Assembly: GCA_902493585.1 (NCBI GenBank)
Contig: CABUPZ010000005.1
Location: 4,708-68,707, forward strand
DNA from: an uncultured Fusicatenibacter sp.
Lineage (GTDB): Bacteria; Bacillota; Clostridia; Lachnospirales; Lachnospiraceae
Direction: 5' to 3'
DNA length: 64,000 nt
Below, piece by piece: positions 52,605 through 62,108 of this stretch. The stretch's first letter is position 1. Each line of letters starts with the position of its first letter. The notes beneath the pieces were generated by a model, which did no database searches, had not been told where the DNA came from, and worked only from the letters and a program-made list of their open reading frames with translations. The position numbers were made by a program, and so were the translations under genes.

Positions 52605-54161
52605 ATGAAGAACAGAAAGATGTTGGCGGCGTTACTGATCGGAACTATGGCAGTCGGAAGCGTGACGGGATGTACAACAGCAGAAACACCGCAGACAAAC
52701 TCTGAGGCGCAGCAAACTGACAGTGCGGCAGATCAGGAAGAACGTGTTTCAATCGAAATCGTGAGCGGAGACTCCGTAGAACTGCCGCCGGAGAGCGAAA
52801 ACTTTGTCAATGAAGCGTTATCAGAAGCAATCGGAGCAGATGTGACATTTTCAATTCTGGGTTCGGGAAATGATTATTCCACAGCGTTGAATGTGCGCAT
52901 TACGGGCGGAGATGTACCCGATATTTTTGCAGTTCCGTCAGATGTAGGAAGCAGCAAGGTAATCAGCAAGGATACTTACTATCAGTATATACAGAATAAT
53001 GTAATTATGAGTCTTGATCCGTATATGGATCAGCTGCAGCCAGTGTTGGATTTTACCGGTGAACCTGCAAAAACAGATTTGTACGAGGGGAAGACTTACC
53101 TGGTTCCTGTCAAAACAATTGATACGGTATGGACTTCAAATATGATACGTACGGACTGGCTGGAAGCTGTCGGTGCAGAGATGCCGAAGACAGCGGAAGA
53201 GATGCTGGAGGTATGTAAGAAGTTTACCTTTGAAGATCCAGATGGAAACGGAAAAGCGGACACGTATGGTCTTTCTGGTGCAGGGCTTAAAATATTTGAT
53301 ACGATCTTATATGGATATGATGCGTCAGTTGCAAATGATATCATAATCAGAGACGGAAAAGTAACATCAACGCTTCTCAGTCCTCACATGAAGGAAGGCC
53401 TGGAAATGTGTAAAGCATATGTCGATTCGGGAGCAATTGACCCGGATCTTGTAGCCAATAATGATAGCGTTACGACGGATAAAGCCGTTCAGGGAGTTAC
53501 CGGAATTGTTAATGCTTCTTTTGCGGGACTGATGAGGCAAACTACGCAGGATCAGGTTGCGGCGGTCAATCCAAATGCGAAATGGGAAGTATTCAATGCG
53601 CTGGAGGGTCCTGACGGAGCTTATTGCGGCAGCAGAGACGTGACAAATACAGGCGCCCGATATGTAATTGGAAAACATGTGGAAGAAGATCCTGCAAAGC
53701 TTGAGAAGATTATCGAACTGCTGAACTATCTGGCATCGGAAGAAGGTCAGCGTCTTGTGTGCTATGGAATTGAAGGGGAACATTATAATCTTGTGGACGG
53801 CGAAGTGGTGCCGACGGACCGTATGGCATCGGAAACGGATTTCATATGGTGTTATCAGATGCTGGAACGTGACAATGATAAGTATCTTAAAGTCAAATTC
53901 AAAGAATGGGATGAACTGTTGCCATATGTGGACACAATTCCACGGTTTGAGATTTATAATGGCGCGGTGAGAGCGCCGGAAGGATTCTATGCGGAAGACT
54001 TCAACAAGTATATTACTGAGGAGATGACGAAGTTCATCTATGGACAGAGAGATATTGCGGAATACGATACATTTCTGGAAGAACTTGAAAGTATGTTTGG
54101 CTTTTCTGATTATATGAAGACAGCAGAAGAACAGCTGAGAGAATATGGTCTGGTAGAGTAA
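52605..54161 (+). CDS. Carbohydrate ABC transporter substrate-binding lipoprotein
   Basis: 518 residues. The lipobox GSVTGC places the anchored cysteine at C23; a T/Q/E-rich linker follows. The mature part resembles family 1 binding proteins of the LplA/YtcQ type (TYLVPVKTIDTVWTSNMIRT, PKTAEEMLEVCKKFTFEDPD and DGNGKADTYGLSGAG). These bind oligosaccharides for the two-permease importers encoded next. It is separated from the permeases by a terminator, allowing much higher expression of the binding protein. Confidence 0.9.
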   Translation: MKNRKMLAALLIGTMAVGSVTGCTTAETPQTNSEAQQTDSAADQEERVSIEIVSGDSVELPPESENFVNEALSEAIGADVTFSILGSGNDYSTALNVRITGGDVPDIFAVPSDVGSSKVISKDTYYQYIQNNVIMSLDPYMDQLQPVLDFTGEPAKTDLYEGKTYLVPVKTIDTVWTSNMIRTDWLEAVGAEMPKTAEEMLEVCKKFTFEDPDGNGKADTYGLSGAGLKIFDTILYGYDASVANDIIIRDGKVTSTLLSPHMKEGLEMCKAYVDSGAIDPDLVANNDSVTTDKAVQGVTGIVNASFAGLMRQTTQDQVAAVNPNAKWEVFNALEGPDGAYCGSRDVTNTGARYVIGKHVEEDPAKLEKIIELLNYLASEEGQRLVCYGIEGEHYNLVDGEVVPTDRMASETDFIWCYQMLERDNDKYLKVKFKEWDELLPYVDTIPRFEIYNGAVRAPEGFYAEDFNKYITEEMTKFIYGQRDIAEYDTFLEELESMFGFSDYMKTAEEQLREYGLVE

Positions 54162-54177
54162 GATACGAACGCAGGAG

Positions 54178-54225
54178 TACCCGGCGGAAATAGCAGGAAA
54201 CTGCTGTTTCTGCCGGGTATTTTTA
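54178..54225 (+). terminator. Terminator between binding protein and permeases
   Basis: TACCCGGCGGAAATAGCAG, loop GAAA, and the near-complement CTGCTGTTTCTGCCGGGTA, then TTTTTA. Confidence 0.88.
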
Positions 54226-54273
54226 TGGTGACGGTTCCATTGGTCGACCTGTAACCTTTTCCATTAAAAACTC

Positions 54274-54302
54274 GCTAAAATAGTAGACAATATTATAAGA
54301 TC
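54274..54302 (+). promoter_or_regulatory. Candidate activator site upstream of the permease genes
   Basis: GCTAAAATAGTA at the start and ATAAGATC at the end; the partner of the site at 52481-52509. It begins 58 bp before TATAAT (54332-54337). Confidence 0.55.
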
Positions 54303-54368
54303 CCTGCATATTTTGCACAAAATATTGGTAGTATAATTCTCTTATCAAAGAAGAAAGGACAAAAGAGT

Positions 54369-55280
54369 ATGAAAGGAAAATGTCAAAAAATACTGAAAAG
54401 ATACTGGCCGTTATATGTAATGCTGCTTCCAGTTATTGTCTGGTATGTAATCTTTAAATATGTTCCCATGTACGGGCTGGTTATTTCTTTCAAAGACTTC
54501 AATATTAGTGAAGGAATTTTGGGAAGTCCGTGGACGACGCCTCTGTTTAAGCATTTTGAGTATTTTTTCAACGGACCTTATGCAGCACAGATTATTTCCA
54601 ATACATTTATTATCAGTATTTACAAAATTATTTTTGGCATGCTGCCGCCAATGATCCTAGCGATCTTTATTCATCAATGCCGGCAAAAATGGTTTGGGCG
54701 GGTGGTTCAAACGCTGTCTTACCTGCCGCATTTTCTCTCCTGGGTTATTATTTATGGAATTTTAATTGCATTTTTTTCTGAGAGTACAGGTTTGATCAAC
54801 AGATGGCTCAAAGAAATAGGTTCAACGGCAATTCCATTTCTGACTTCCCCCAAATATTTTCGGGGAGTTCTGATTGCATCAGATGTCTGGCAGAGTATGG
54901 GATGGGGTGCGATTATTTATCTCTCATCGATCAGCAGTATTGATCCGACACTGTATGAAGCGGCAGAAATTGACGGATGCGGCAGACTGCGTAAAATCAT
55001 TCATATTATACTGCCCCATCTGAAAAGCGTATTTATCATGCTTTTGATTTTGAAACTTGGTTCTATTTTAGATGCCGGATTCGATCAAATTTATATTCTT
55101 TCTACGCCTCAGGTTCTCAGTGTATCAGAGATCATTGATACATGGGTGTTTAAAGAAGGTTTGCAGAAGATGAACTACAGTTTGGCTACAGCGGTTGGAT
55201 TGTTCAAATCAATCATTGGTTTTACCTTGGTTATGCTTTCCAACAAATTGGCGCGTAAATGGGGGTACGGATTATGGTAA
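54369..55280 (+). CDS. Carbohydrate ABC transporter permease (YteP/LplB-like)
   Basis: 303 residues with six membrane helices. The N-terminal YWPLYVMLLPVIVWYVIFKY and MYGLVISFKDFNISEGILGS block is characteristic of the LplB/YteP group. The EAA loop reads DPTLYEAAEIDGCGRLRKII. It forms the sugar import channel with the next gene. No ATPase is encoded locally, which is usual for this family because a shared MsmX-type ATPase is used. Confidence 0.92.
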   Translation: MKGKCQKILKRYWPLYVMLLPVIVWYVIFKYVPMYGLVISFKDFNISEGILGSPWTTPLFKHFEYFFNGPYAAQIISNTFIISIYKIIFGMLPPMILAIFIHQCRQKWFGRVVQTLSYLPHFLSWVIIYGILIAFFSESTGLINRWLKEIGSTAIPFLTSPKYFRGVLIASDVWQSMGWGAIIYLSSISSIDPTLYEAAEIDGCGRLRKIIHIILPHLKSVFIMLLILKLGSILDAGFDQIYILSTPQVLSVSEIIDTWVFKEGLQKMNYSLATAVGLFKSIIGFTLVMLSNKLARKWGYGLW

Positions 55281-56161
55281 GGAGAAAAAGAGCAGGCAGA
55301 GAGCGTGTAAACAGATACAAAATGCAGAAATTCGATGTGGTAATCTATCTTGTGCTGTTTTTTGTCGGACTTCTATGCCTTTTCCCTCTGATGTATGTAT
55401 TCAGTGTATCGCTGACGCCGATCACAGAAGTATATGAAAACGGAGGTTTCGTATTGATTCCGAAAGAGATTACCTTTGAGGCATATCGCAGTATTCTGAC
55501 AGGCAGCGGCATACCGAGAGCGCTTCGTGTTACCGTCGGCATTTCTGTAGTGGGAACTTTTGTTTCGGTTGTGATGACAACTTTGGTTGCATATCCACTA
55601 AGCAGAAAGGATCTTCCAGGAAGAAAATATTTGGTACCGTTTTTCGTATTTACGATGCTGTTTTCAGGCGGAACGATTCCTACCTACTTGGTTGTAAAGG
55701 CAGTGGGACTTACAGGTAGCTATTTGTCATTGATTGTTCCGACGGCTGTCAGTACATACAATATGCTAGTCATGAAGGCGTTTTATGAGAGCCTTCCGGT
55801 GGAGTTATCAGAAGCGGCCAGAATTGACGGGGCAGGAGAGTTCAGCGTTTTATATAAGATTATCATTCCGTTATCCAAACCGGTTATGATGACAGTTGGC
55901 TTATTTTATCTAGTTTCTTATTGGAATACATATTTTTCTGCGCTGATGTATATTACTGAGGATACTATGCAGCCGCTCCAGATTGTTTTAAGAAGACTGC
56001 TCGCAGCAAGCAGCTCTCTTCAGAATGTGGATCAGGTTATGCCTTCTACTACGTTGCAGATGGCGGCGGTAATTGTCAGCTGTCTTCCGGTATTAATGAT
56101 ATATCCGTTTTTACAAAAATATTTTACAAAAGGTATGGTATTGGGTGCCGTAAAGGGCTAA
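55274..56161 (+). CDS. Carbohydrate ABC transporter permease (YtcP/LplC-like)
   Basis: 295 residues, six membrane helices. VSLTPITEVYENGGFVLIPK and the EAA loop ELSEAARIDGAGEFSVLYKI place it in the LplC/YtcP group. ATG 55274 overlaps the previous gene's last codons (7 bases). The next gene starts 9 bases after its stop, so transporter and oxidoreductase are in one transcript. Confidence 0.92.
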   Translation: MVRRKRAGRERVNRYKMQKFDVVIYLVLFFVGLLCLFPLMYVFSVSLTPITEVYENGGFVLIPKEITFEAYRSILTGSGIPRALRVTVGISVVGTFVSVVMTTLVAYPLSRKDLPGRKYLVPFFVFTMLFSGGTIPTYLVVKAVGLTGSYLSLIVPTAVSTYNMLVMKAFYESLPVELSEAARIDGAGEFSVLYKIIIPLSKPVMMTVGLFYLVSYWNTYFSALMYITEDTMQPLQIVLRRLLAASSSLQNVDQVMPSTTLQMAAVIVSCLPVLMIYPFLQKYFTKGMVLGAVKG

Positions 56162-56170
56162 AGGAGAAAA

Positions 56171-59104
56171 ATGAAGAAGTGTATTGCAATTATTGGAGGC
56201 GGTGTAGCTGGATGTACGGCAGCATTATTGGCGTGGAATATGGGACTTTTTCCAGTTATTATCGAACGAAGAAGTTATCTGGGATTTGAAATTAATGGAA
56301 GATACCAGATATTTACTGAAAAAAAGGCATGGGAAATCTATCATGAACAAAGTGTACTTCAGCTGTCGGGAGAAGACATTGATGAGGAAATCTGCTTTTA
56401 TCAGGGAGAGACAAAGGCTAATTTAATGAAGCAGATTTATGAGAAAGGAATCCCGTGCCTTCTGTTTACACATGTGGCGGGTGTAGTATGTGATGAACAG
56501 AAGCAGGTTGCAGGATTGATTTTGGCAAACAGCTATGGAAGTTGGTATATACGGGCTGACAGTGTATTGGACTGTACCGGAGATGGTGTGGCGAAAAATG
56601 CAGTCAGGGGGTTTGCGTTAGACGGGAAATTAAAGAAAGCCTCTTATGTTTTGGAACTGGAAGGAGAAGGGCTTGGCAATGGAAAACTTCAGCTGAACAC
56701 AACATCTGGCTGGAACGGGATTCTTACTTTGCATCCTTCCAGAAGAGGGGCAGATACGAAGGTGGCAGTGTTTGAGACAGAGATATCCATGGAGGAAAAT
56801 GCTCATCCTGCAAATGTTCGCAGCAGGTTGGAACACGAACTGAAATCCAGGGCAGTTTCTGTTATTGCGGCAGTCAGGGAATATTTTGCCGACAGATGCA
56901 TCTATGTAATCAATATGGGGGCAGAAGTCGCCATGCTTCCTGTTACAGGAAACTATTTTAAAGAATTTTCAGGGATTTATGAGAACCAGAATCCCTTAAA
57001 GTTTCCCTTCACTCCTTCGGAACTGTTGATGATGGAGAAAGAGATGAAAAGGATACTTCAGGTTATCAATAAAGAAGAAAAAAAGAACGCAAAAAGTGTT
57101 TGGGTCTTTCTCAATGGCTCTCGTTTTCCGGTTTCAGAGGTGTTAAGTTCTCGAAAAGGGGAGAAGATGGAGATAGAAGGCACAGTGCTTTGGCCGGTTC
57201 ATTTGGAGAAGAAAGCAGCCAAGCCTTATGACGGCAATATTGCAGTGATTGGTCTGGGGACAGCAGGAATGTCAGCACTCTTTGGAATTGAAGCGGAAAG
57301 GGTAACTGCCGGTCATACCGTGGGAGCAGAAAGTCAGTATATTTTAGGCGGTACCAGAACGGCTGGCCATGTGGCTAACTATTATCACGGAAGAATCGGT
57401 GGCTTTACAAAAAGATTGAATGAGATCTACGATGCCTTTGACCGAGATGTATTAAAAACCCCTAGGAAGTATCGGGAAATGTTTGGATTCAGTTATGTGC
57501 ATCTGGCGCTGATGTTTCATTATGAAGTAGTGAAGAAAAAAAGGGATCTTTTGCTGGCAACGGTGGCTTTCGACGCTATGAAGGAGGGAAACAGAGTAAC
57601 GGGCGCTTTGATGGTCAATGAAAATGGAGTGTTTCGTGTTGATGCAGATGTTACCCTGGATATGACCGGAAATGGGGATATTGCTGCTCTCGCAGGAGCG
57701 GAATTTCATTTTGGTGCGGATGAGGATGGAAGCTGCCAGACTTACAGCCAGTGGGGACTGGAAGAACGGGTTCTGCAGGATTTTCATCAGCGCAGCACCG
57801 TGGGCGATTATGATATGGTGGATGCGACAGAATACAAAGACATGCTGAGAGCTTCGATGATAGCGCAGATGAAAAACAGTGATTATTATAGTTCAAATCC
57901 GGTCTCTTACCGGGAAAGCAGAAGAATTACAGGTAGGGATTATCTGGATATCAAACGGGCAATTTGTAATTATTCCATTGAACAGCCTGTGGCAGTAGCG
58001 GTTAGTACCATTGATAATCACGGAAAAGCCGGAACGGATATTTCCAGGATGGGATTCTGCGCAGTGGTCAGGGATTATAAAGTAGCGCTCTCTCTTGGAT
58101 GTTTTCAGCCGAAGGGACTTCAGGGAATTTTGGTGGGAGGAAAAGCAATCTCTGTAGACAAAGATACCCAGGCGGTGGTGCGAATGAATGCAGATATTCA
58201 GAATGCAGGATACGCTTTGGGTTATATTTCTGCCAAAATGAAAGAATGCGGCGGAAGAGACGTGGAGTATGAAACAATCAGAGAGTTTCTGGAAAAAGAG
58301 GACCTGATTCCGGAAGAATATACCAAAAGAAAATTTCCGGAAGTAAAGGAGGCAGTAAGTCGGTTAAAGGTGGAAGAGCCGCACAGTCTGCTTGATGTAC
58401 TTCTCCAGAAAAAAGAAGATGTAGTTCCGGTTCTCAGGGAAGAATGGAAAAGAGAAACGTCTCAAAGCAGAAAAACAGTTCTGGCAAAGGCGCTGGCGTG
58501 GTTTGGAGATCGAACGGGGAAGGATGTAATTGTCAAACGTCTGCGCTGGCTGAAAGAGCATGAAAATACGACGTACATGAGCGATATCGCAGAGCGGAGC
58601 GATACAGTAAAACATGGTATAAGGGAAGAGATGAACGATTACTGGGACATGAATCAGCTGATTGAAGCAGCTGGAAGAATCCGGGATCGGGAAATCACAG
58701 AACTTTTGTGCGAAATCATTCAGGAAACTCAGTCGGGCGGACCACCGCATTACAGTAGATTTCCATATTTCAGGGTGCGGCGTGACTTGACCTGTATTCC
58801 GTATTATGATCGTGTTTTTAATTTGGTTCATGTGTTTTTCGAATCGCCTGATCCAGCCGCCGGCGAAGTTTTGGCAGGCCTTTTGAAAAAAGAATATATC
58901 GGGGGAGGATATTATGCACTGTCAGTTACAGACGAGCCGTTGCCGTTGGCATCATATCTGGAATTGATAACGGCGATTGCCGCTTACCGATGTGGAAGGG
59001 AAGAAGGACGTAAAATTATAGAATGTTATGTGCGAGATGTAAGAAGCGTATATGCAAAATTTGCGAAACGCTGTCTGACAGGAGGAAAAGAAAATGAGAA
59101 CTGA
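56171..59104 (+). CDS. Large FAD-dependent oxidoreductase with two dinucleotide-binding regions
   Basis: 977 residues. The first Rossmann motif is at the N-terminus (IAIIGGGVAGCTAALLAWNM), followed by a typical FAD_oxidored pattern including VLDCTGDGVAK at about 135. A second motif (IAVIGLGTAGMSALFGIEAE, G361) is followed by ILGGTRTAGHVANYYHGRIG and TLDMTGNGDIAALAGAEFHF. Residues from about 730 to 977 form a helical tail that looks HEAT-repeat-like. FAD_oxidored proteins of usual length have one such domain (about 450-600 aa). It is cytosolic, with no signal peptide. Its place behind a sugar importer suggests it oxidises an imported sugar or uronate, but this is inference. Confidence 0.8.
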   Translation: MKKCIAIIGGGVAGCTAALLAWNMGLFPVIIERRSYLGFEINGRYQIFTEKKAWEIYHEQSVLQLSGEDIDEEICFYQGETKANLMKQIYEKGIPCLLFTHVAGVVCDEQKQVAGLILANSYGSWYIRADSVLDCTGDGVAKNAVRGFALDGKLKKASYVLELEGEGLGNGKLQLNTTSGWNGILTLHPSRRGADTKVAVFETEISMEENAHPANVRSRLEHELKSRAVSVIAAVREYFADRCIYVINMGAEVAMLPVTGNYFKEFSGIYENQNPLKFPFTPSELLMMEKEMKRILQVINKEEKKNAKSVWVFLNGSRFPVSEVLSSRKGEKMEIEGTVLWPVHLEKKAAKPYDGNIAVIGLGTAGMSALFGIEAERVTAGHTVGAESQYILGGTRTAGHVANYYHGRIGGFTKRLNEIYDAFDRDVLKTPRKYREMFGFSYVHLALMFHYEVVKKKRDLLLATVAFDAMKEGNRVTGALMVNENGVFRVDADVTLDMTGNGDIAALAGAEFHFGADEDGSCQTYSQWGLEERVLQDFHQRSTVGDYDMVDATEYKDMLRASMIAQMKNSDYYSSNPVSYRESRRITGRDYLDIKRAICNYSIEQPVAVAVSTIDNHGKAGTDISRMGFCAVVRDYKVALSLGCFQPKGLQGILVGGKAISVDKDTQAVVRMNADIQNAGYALGYISAKMKECGGRDVEYETIREFLEKEDLIPEEYTKRKFPEVKEAVSRLKVEEPHSLLDVLLQKKEDVVPVLREEWKRETSQSRKTVLAKALAWFGDRTGKDVIVKRLRWLKEHENTTYMSDIAERSDTVKHGIREEMNDYWDMNQLIEAAGRIRDREITELLCEIIQETQSGGPPHYSRFPYFRVRRDLTCIPYYDRVFNLVHVFFESPDPAAGEVLAGLLKKEYIGGGYYALSVTDEPLPLASYLELITAIAAYRCGREEGRKIIECYVRDVRSVYAKFAKRCLTGGKENEN

Positions 59105-60233
59105 ATGGGAGCTGCTACCGGAAATGCTGCGCTGTCAGGGAGGATTTGTTGTATCCAGTCGTGAGGAATGGGAGGAAAAACGCCGCCCGGAAATACTGGA
59201 ACTGTTTAAAAGTCATGTCTATGGACGGATTCCGGATGAAAAGAACATAAAAGTTACGATCCGTTTGGCGGATGAGAAAGAATCAGAAACGATTATGGAT
59301 GGTCGTGCCGTCAGGAAAACTGTAGAAGTGGAAGCAACGCGGAATAGGAGATATTTCAGCTTCAGTTTTGTTGTGTTTGTGCCGAAACGTCAGGAAAAAG
59401 TGCCTGTGTTTCTTACAATATGCAATAGAGGAATCAGAGACAGCGATCCTTCCAGGGGATTTCTCAGTTCTTTCTGGCCGGCAGAAACAATGATTGCAAG
59501 AGGATACGCGGCAGCTGTGTTCCGGACGCAGGAAGTGGCTCCTGATTACGATGAAGGCTTTCATACAGGGTTTTACAGATTATTTCCGGAATATGCTGTC
59601 GGACGACCTGAGGATGGATTCGGAGCTATTGGTGCATGGTCCTGGGCCGTGAGTAAGATTATTGATTATGTGGAAACGGATCAAAGTTTGGATGAGACAA
59701 GAATTGTTGTTGTGGGACACTCCAGAGGAGGAAAAACGGCACTTTGGACAGCAGCCCAGGATAGGAGAGTTGCCATGGTAGCGGCCAGTTGTGCCGGAAA
59801 TACCGGAGATGCGATATCCAGAGGAAATACTGGAGAGAGAATTCAGGATATTGTAGAGAAATTTGGTTATTGGTTCTGCAGAAAATACGCAGACTACGGG
59901 GGGAGGGAGGAGAAACTGCCGGTAGATCAGCATATGCTGCTTGCACTGATTGCTCCGAGGCTTCTCTACACATCTGCGAAGACGAGAGACAGCTGGGCAG
60001 ATCCTGAAGGCCAGTATGAATGCTGCGTACGGGCAGGACAGGTATACAAGCTATACGGAAAGAAAGGCTTGGCGGATCGTAGTTTTCATTTAGCGCCTGA
60101 CTGTCCTGTTTTCGGTGATGGAATCGGACATCACCGCCGGACAGGAACTCATGATCTGGATGAAGTTGACTGGAATTATTATATGGATTTTGCAGACAAG
60201 AATTTGCAGAATAAAGGTGCGACTGCAAATTAA
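59094..60233 (+). CDS. CE15-type (glucuronoyl esterase-like) alpha/beta-hydrolase
   Basis: 379 residues. The nucleophile elbow is VVVGHSRGGKTALWTAAQDR (S210). The block EEKLPVDQHMLLALIAPRLL, YTSAKTRDSWADPEGQY and GIGHHRRTGTHDLDEVDWNY (H346 region) follows the pattern I know from bacterial carbohydrate esterase family 15. Those enzymes cleave ester bonds between glucuronoyl groups and lignin alcohols, or related esters. There is no signal peptide, so it should act inside the cell on imported oligosaccharides. It overlaps the oxidoreductase by 11 bases with GGAGG upstream. Confidence 0.83.
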   Translation: MRTEWELLPEMLRCQGGFVVSSREEWEEKRRPEILELFKSHVYGRIPDEKNIKVTIRLADEKESETIMDGRAVRKTVEVEATRNRRYFSFSFVVFVPKRQEKVPVFLTICNRGIRDSDPSRGFLSSFWPAETMIARGYAAAVFRTQEVAPDYDEGFHTGFYRLFPEYAVGRPEDGFGAIGAWSWAVSKIIDYVETDQSLDETRIVVVGHSRGGKTALWTAAQDRRVAMVAASCAGNTGDAISRGNTGERIQDIVEKFGYWFCRKYADYGGREEKLPVDQHMLLALIAPRLLYTSAKTRDSWADPEGQYECCVRAGQVYKLYGKKGLADRSFHLAPDCPVFGDGIGHHRRTGTHDLDEVDWNYYMDFADKNLQNKGATAN

Positions 60234-60553
60234 ACAAAAACTCAGTAACTATATAGAATCAACTGTAGTAAACGAGGTAGTTAGAAAGAGGGAAAGAACT
60301 ATGTGGTAATGAGAAAGGTTTACATGGAACCCTTCGAGAAAGACAATGCTGAATGTAACGGTGATGAGGATATGAAAGTTTAAAAACAAAAGAGACTGAT
60401 AAACTGGGGCTTCTATGACTTGGCCACAGCTTATCAGTCTTTGTACGTCACCTATTGACCGTGTACCAAACGGTATGTGCGATAGGCTGAAAAGAAGGGG
60501 GTTAATTCACCTTGAAAATTAGTTACGTGTATTTTGTGCTCGTGAAGTTTGAG
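60234..60553. other. Intergenic region after the CE15 gene
   Basis: No gene seen. It holds the hairpin at 60391-60443. The segment 60445-60510 has a GTGCGATAGGC stretch vaguely like a group II intron 5' end, but nothing supports an intron. Confidence 0.4.
60391..60443 (+). terminator. Probable terminator of the carbohydrate operon
   Basis: AGACTGATAA pairs with TTATCAGTCT around a long loop, followed by TTTG. It lies about 160 bases behind the CE15 gene. Confidence 0.55.
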
Positions 60554-61604
60554 TTACACCATTTTATGACTGCAAAGAACTGCTATTTTCTGCATCGCAG
60601 GAAGACATTCTTCAAAAAACATTTTGTACGATTCACAGAAATAATTTTGTCCTCGTATGGTTCCGGGTTGATCTCTGTGTCTTCGGCAGCCGCCTCTGCA
60701 AATATAGAAATACTGGCAGTGCCGGCATTCTTCTGTATGGTCCAGGGATTGCTCTACAAAGTTGCTTTTATTGATTCTTCTTTTTATCTGTTCAAAAGTG
60801 TCCTTTGTCAGGTCGCCGAGTTTGTATTCATCCAGCACATAAAAATCACAGGGATATACACTTCCATCTGCCTCTATCACACTTTGAGAAGAACAGATGC
60901 CTCTTTGCTCACAGGCTTCCGGATATCTTCCCATAAGAATTCCAATATAATTTTCAAACTGACGAATAAACGGATGCTTTCCCTTCTGAAAATCCAGAAC
61001 CCAAAGGCGAAACAGTTCAATCAGAAACTGTCCGTAGGCCTGAGGGGAGAGAGAATATTCCTGCGCTCCCTGCCTGGTTCCGATCGGATCCAGGCAGGCG
61101 ATGTACTGCTGCCAGAGAAAGCCGTTTTTCTTGTAGAATTCATAAATCCGGTTGATTTTGGCGGCCGTCTTTTTATTTACGACGGTCAGGACATTGAATT
61201 CTGCACCTGCTTTTTTTAACATTTCGGCTACATGGAGAGTATGAAAATAAGTATCATTTCCCTGTGTGTCCTTGCGGTAGGCATCGTGGGTCGTCTTGAA
61301 ATCCATTGGCCTGGATCGCATGGGAGATTTGCACCTGATTGACATTATGCTTTTTTTCCAGTTCAAGACATCTGCGGTAAAAATTCAATCCTGCCAAGGT
61401 AGGTTCTCCGCCCTGGAAAGCGATGGAATAGCTTCCCTCCGCCCAGGCGAGCGTCTTTTTGATCACTTCTTCCAGTGTTTCCAGAGACATGATTCCATAG
61501 GAATTTTGTTTTCTGTGTTCCATTTCGTCTGCATAAAAACAGTATTTACAGTGCAGATTACAAAGTCCTGAAGCGGGTTTTATTAAAATACTGATCGGCG
61601 GCAT
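60554..61604 (-). pseudogene. Anaerobic sulfatase-maturating enzyme (radical SAM), deleted and frameshifted
   Basis: From 61604: MPPISILIKPASGLCNLHCK and YCFYADEM, the CxxxCxxC radical-SAM cluster, then IAFQGGEPTLAGLNFYRRCL and ISHAIQANG. At about 61310 the frame breaks and resumes as FKTTHDAYRKDTQGNDTYFH, so roughly thirty residues (normally including the GISLDG segment) are missing at the junction. The rest, with SPASM-type cysteines (CDFYVLDEYKLGDL; ECRHCQYFYICRGGCRRHRD), is intact to 60554. Such enzymes convert Cys or Ser of sulfatases to formylglycine. Its partner sulfatase next door is also broken. Confidence 0.75.
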
Positions 61605-61681
61605 GGCAAAGGTTCTCCTGTCCGTTTGTTAATGAAAGCATACGTCGTACAGAAAATATTTTTAAGTATGCTCAGTGTTTC

Positions 61682-62107
61682 TCAGTTGTTGAATTCTTCC
61701 GGATGAATTTCACGGAGCTTTTGTGCTCCTTCCGCACGTCCGGTCTTTTCCAGACGTTCACAGTATTGCGGCAGGTTGCCCTTCGCATGGTAAGGGCCGC
61801 CTTCGCGGATTACCGTCCACATGGGATCTGAATCTGTGCGGGAGGTCATCATCATATCGTGCAGCCAGTCTACCAGATAACGGCATGCTTTATCACAGAG
61901 TTCCGGATGTTCCTTGGCCAGATTGTGCTGTTCATGGTAATCGTTTTCCAGGTCAAACAGCATTTCCTTCGGGAAAAGGTGGTATCCGTCATGGTAGGTG
62001 CGGATGTAAATGTAATGGTCAAATCGCACGGATCGCTGGCATACGTGGGAACCCTGCGAGACAACCAGATATTCCCGTCCGCATTCTGTTCCTTCAAGTC
62101 GGAGCAC
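61682..62107 (-). pseudogene. C-terminal fragment of a sulfatase
   Basis: About 140 residues: GREYLVVSQGSHVCQRSVRF, YHLFPKEMLFDLENDYHEQH and NLAKEHPELCDKACRYLVDW. This is the C-terminal subdomain of arylsulfatase-type enzymes. The whole N-terminal two-thirds, including the CxPSR formylglycine motif and metal ligands, is absent. The sequence begins abruptly at about 62107, where a GH4 fragment begins on the other strand. Confidence 0.65.
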
Positions 62108-62108
62108 A

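Noticed and set aside
60445..60510. Possible group II intron end (GTGCGATAGGC context)
   Set aside because: No reverse transcriptase, no domain V hairpin and no second boundary are visible nearby; a match of a few bases is not evidence.
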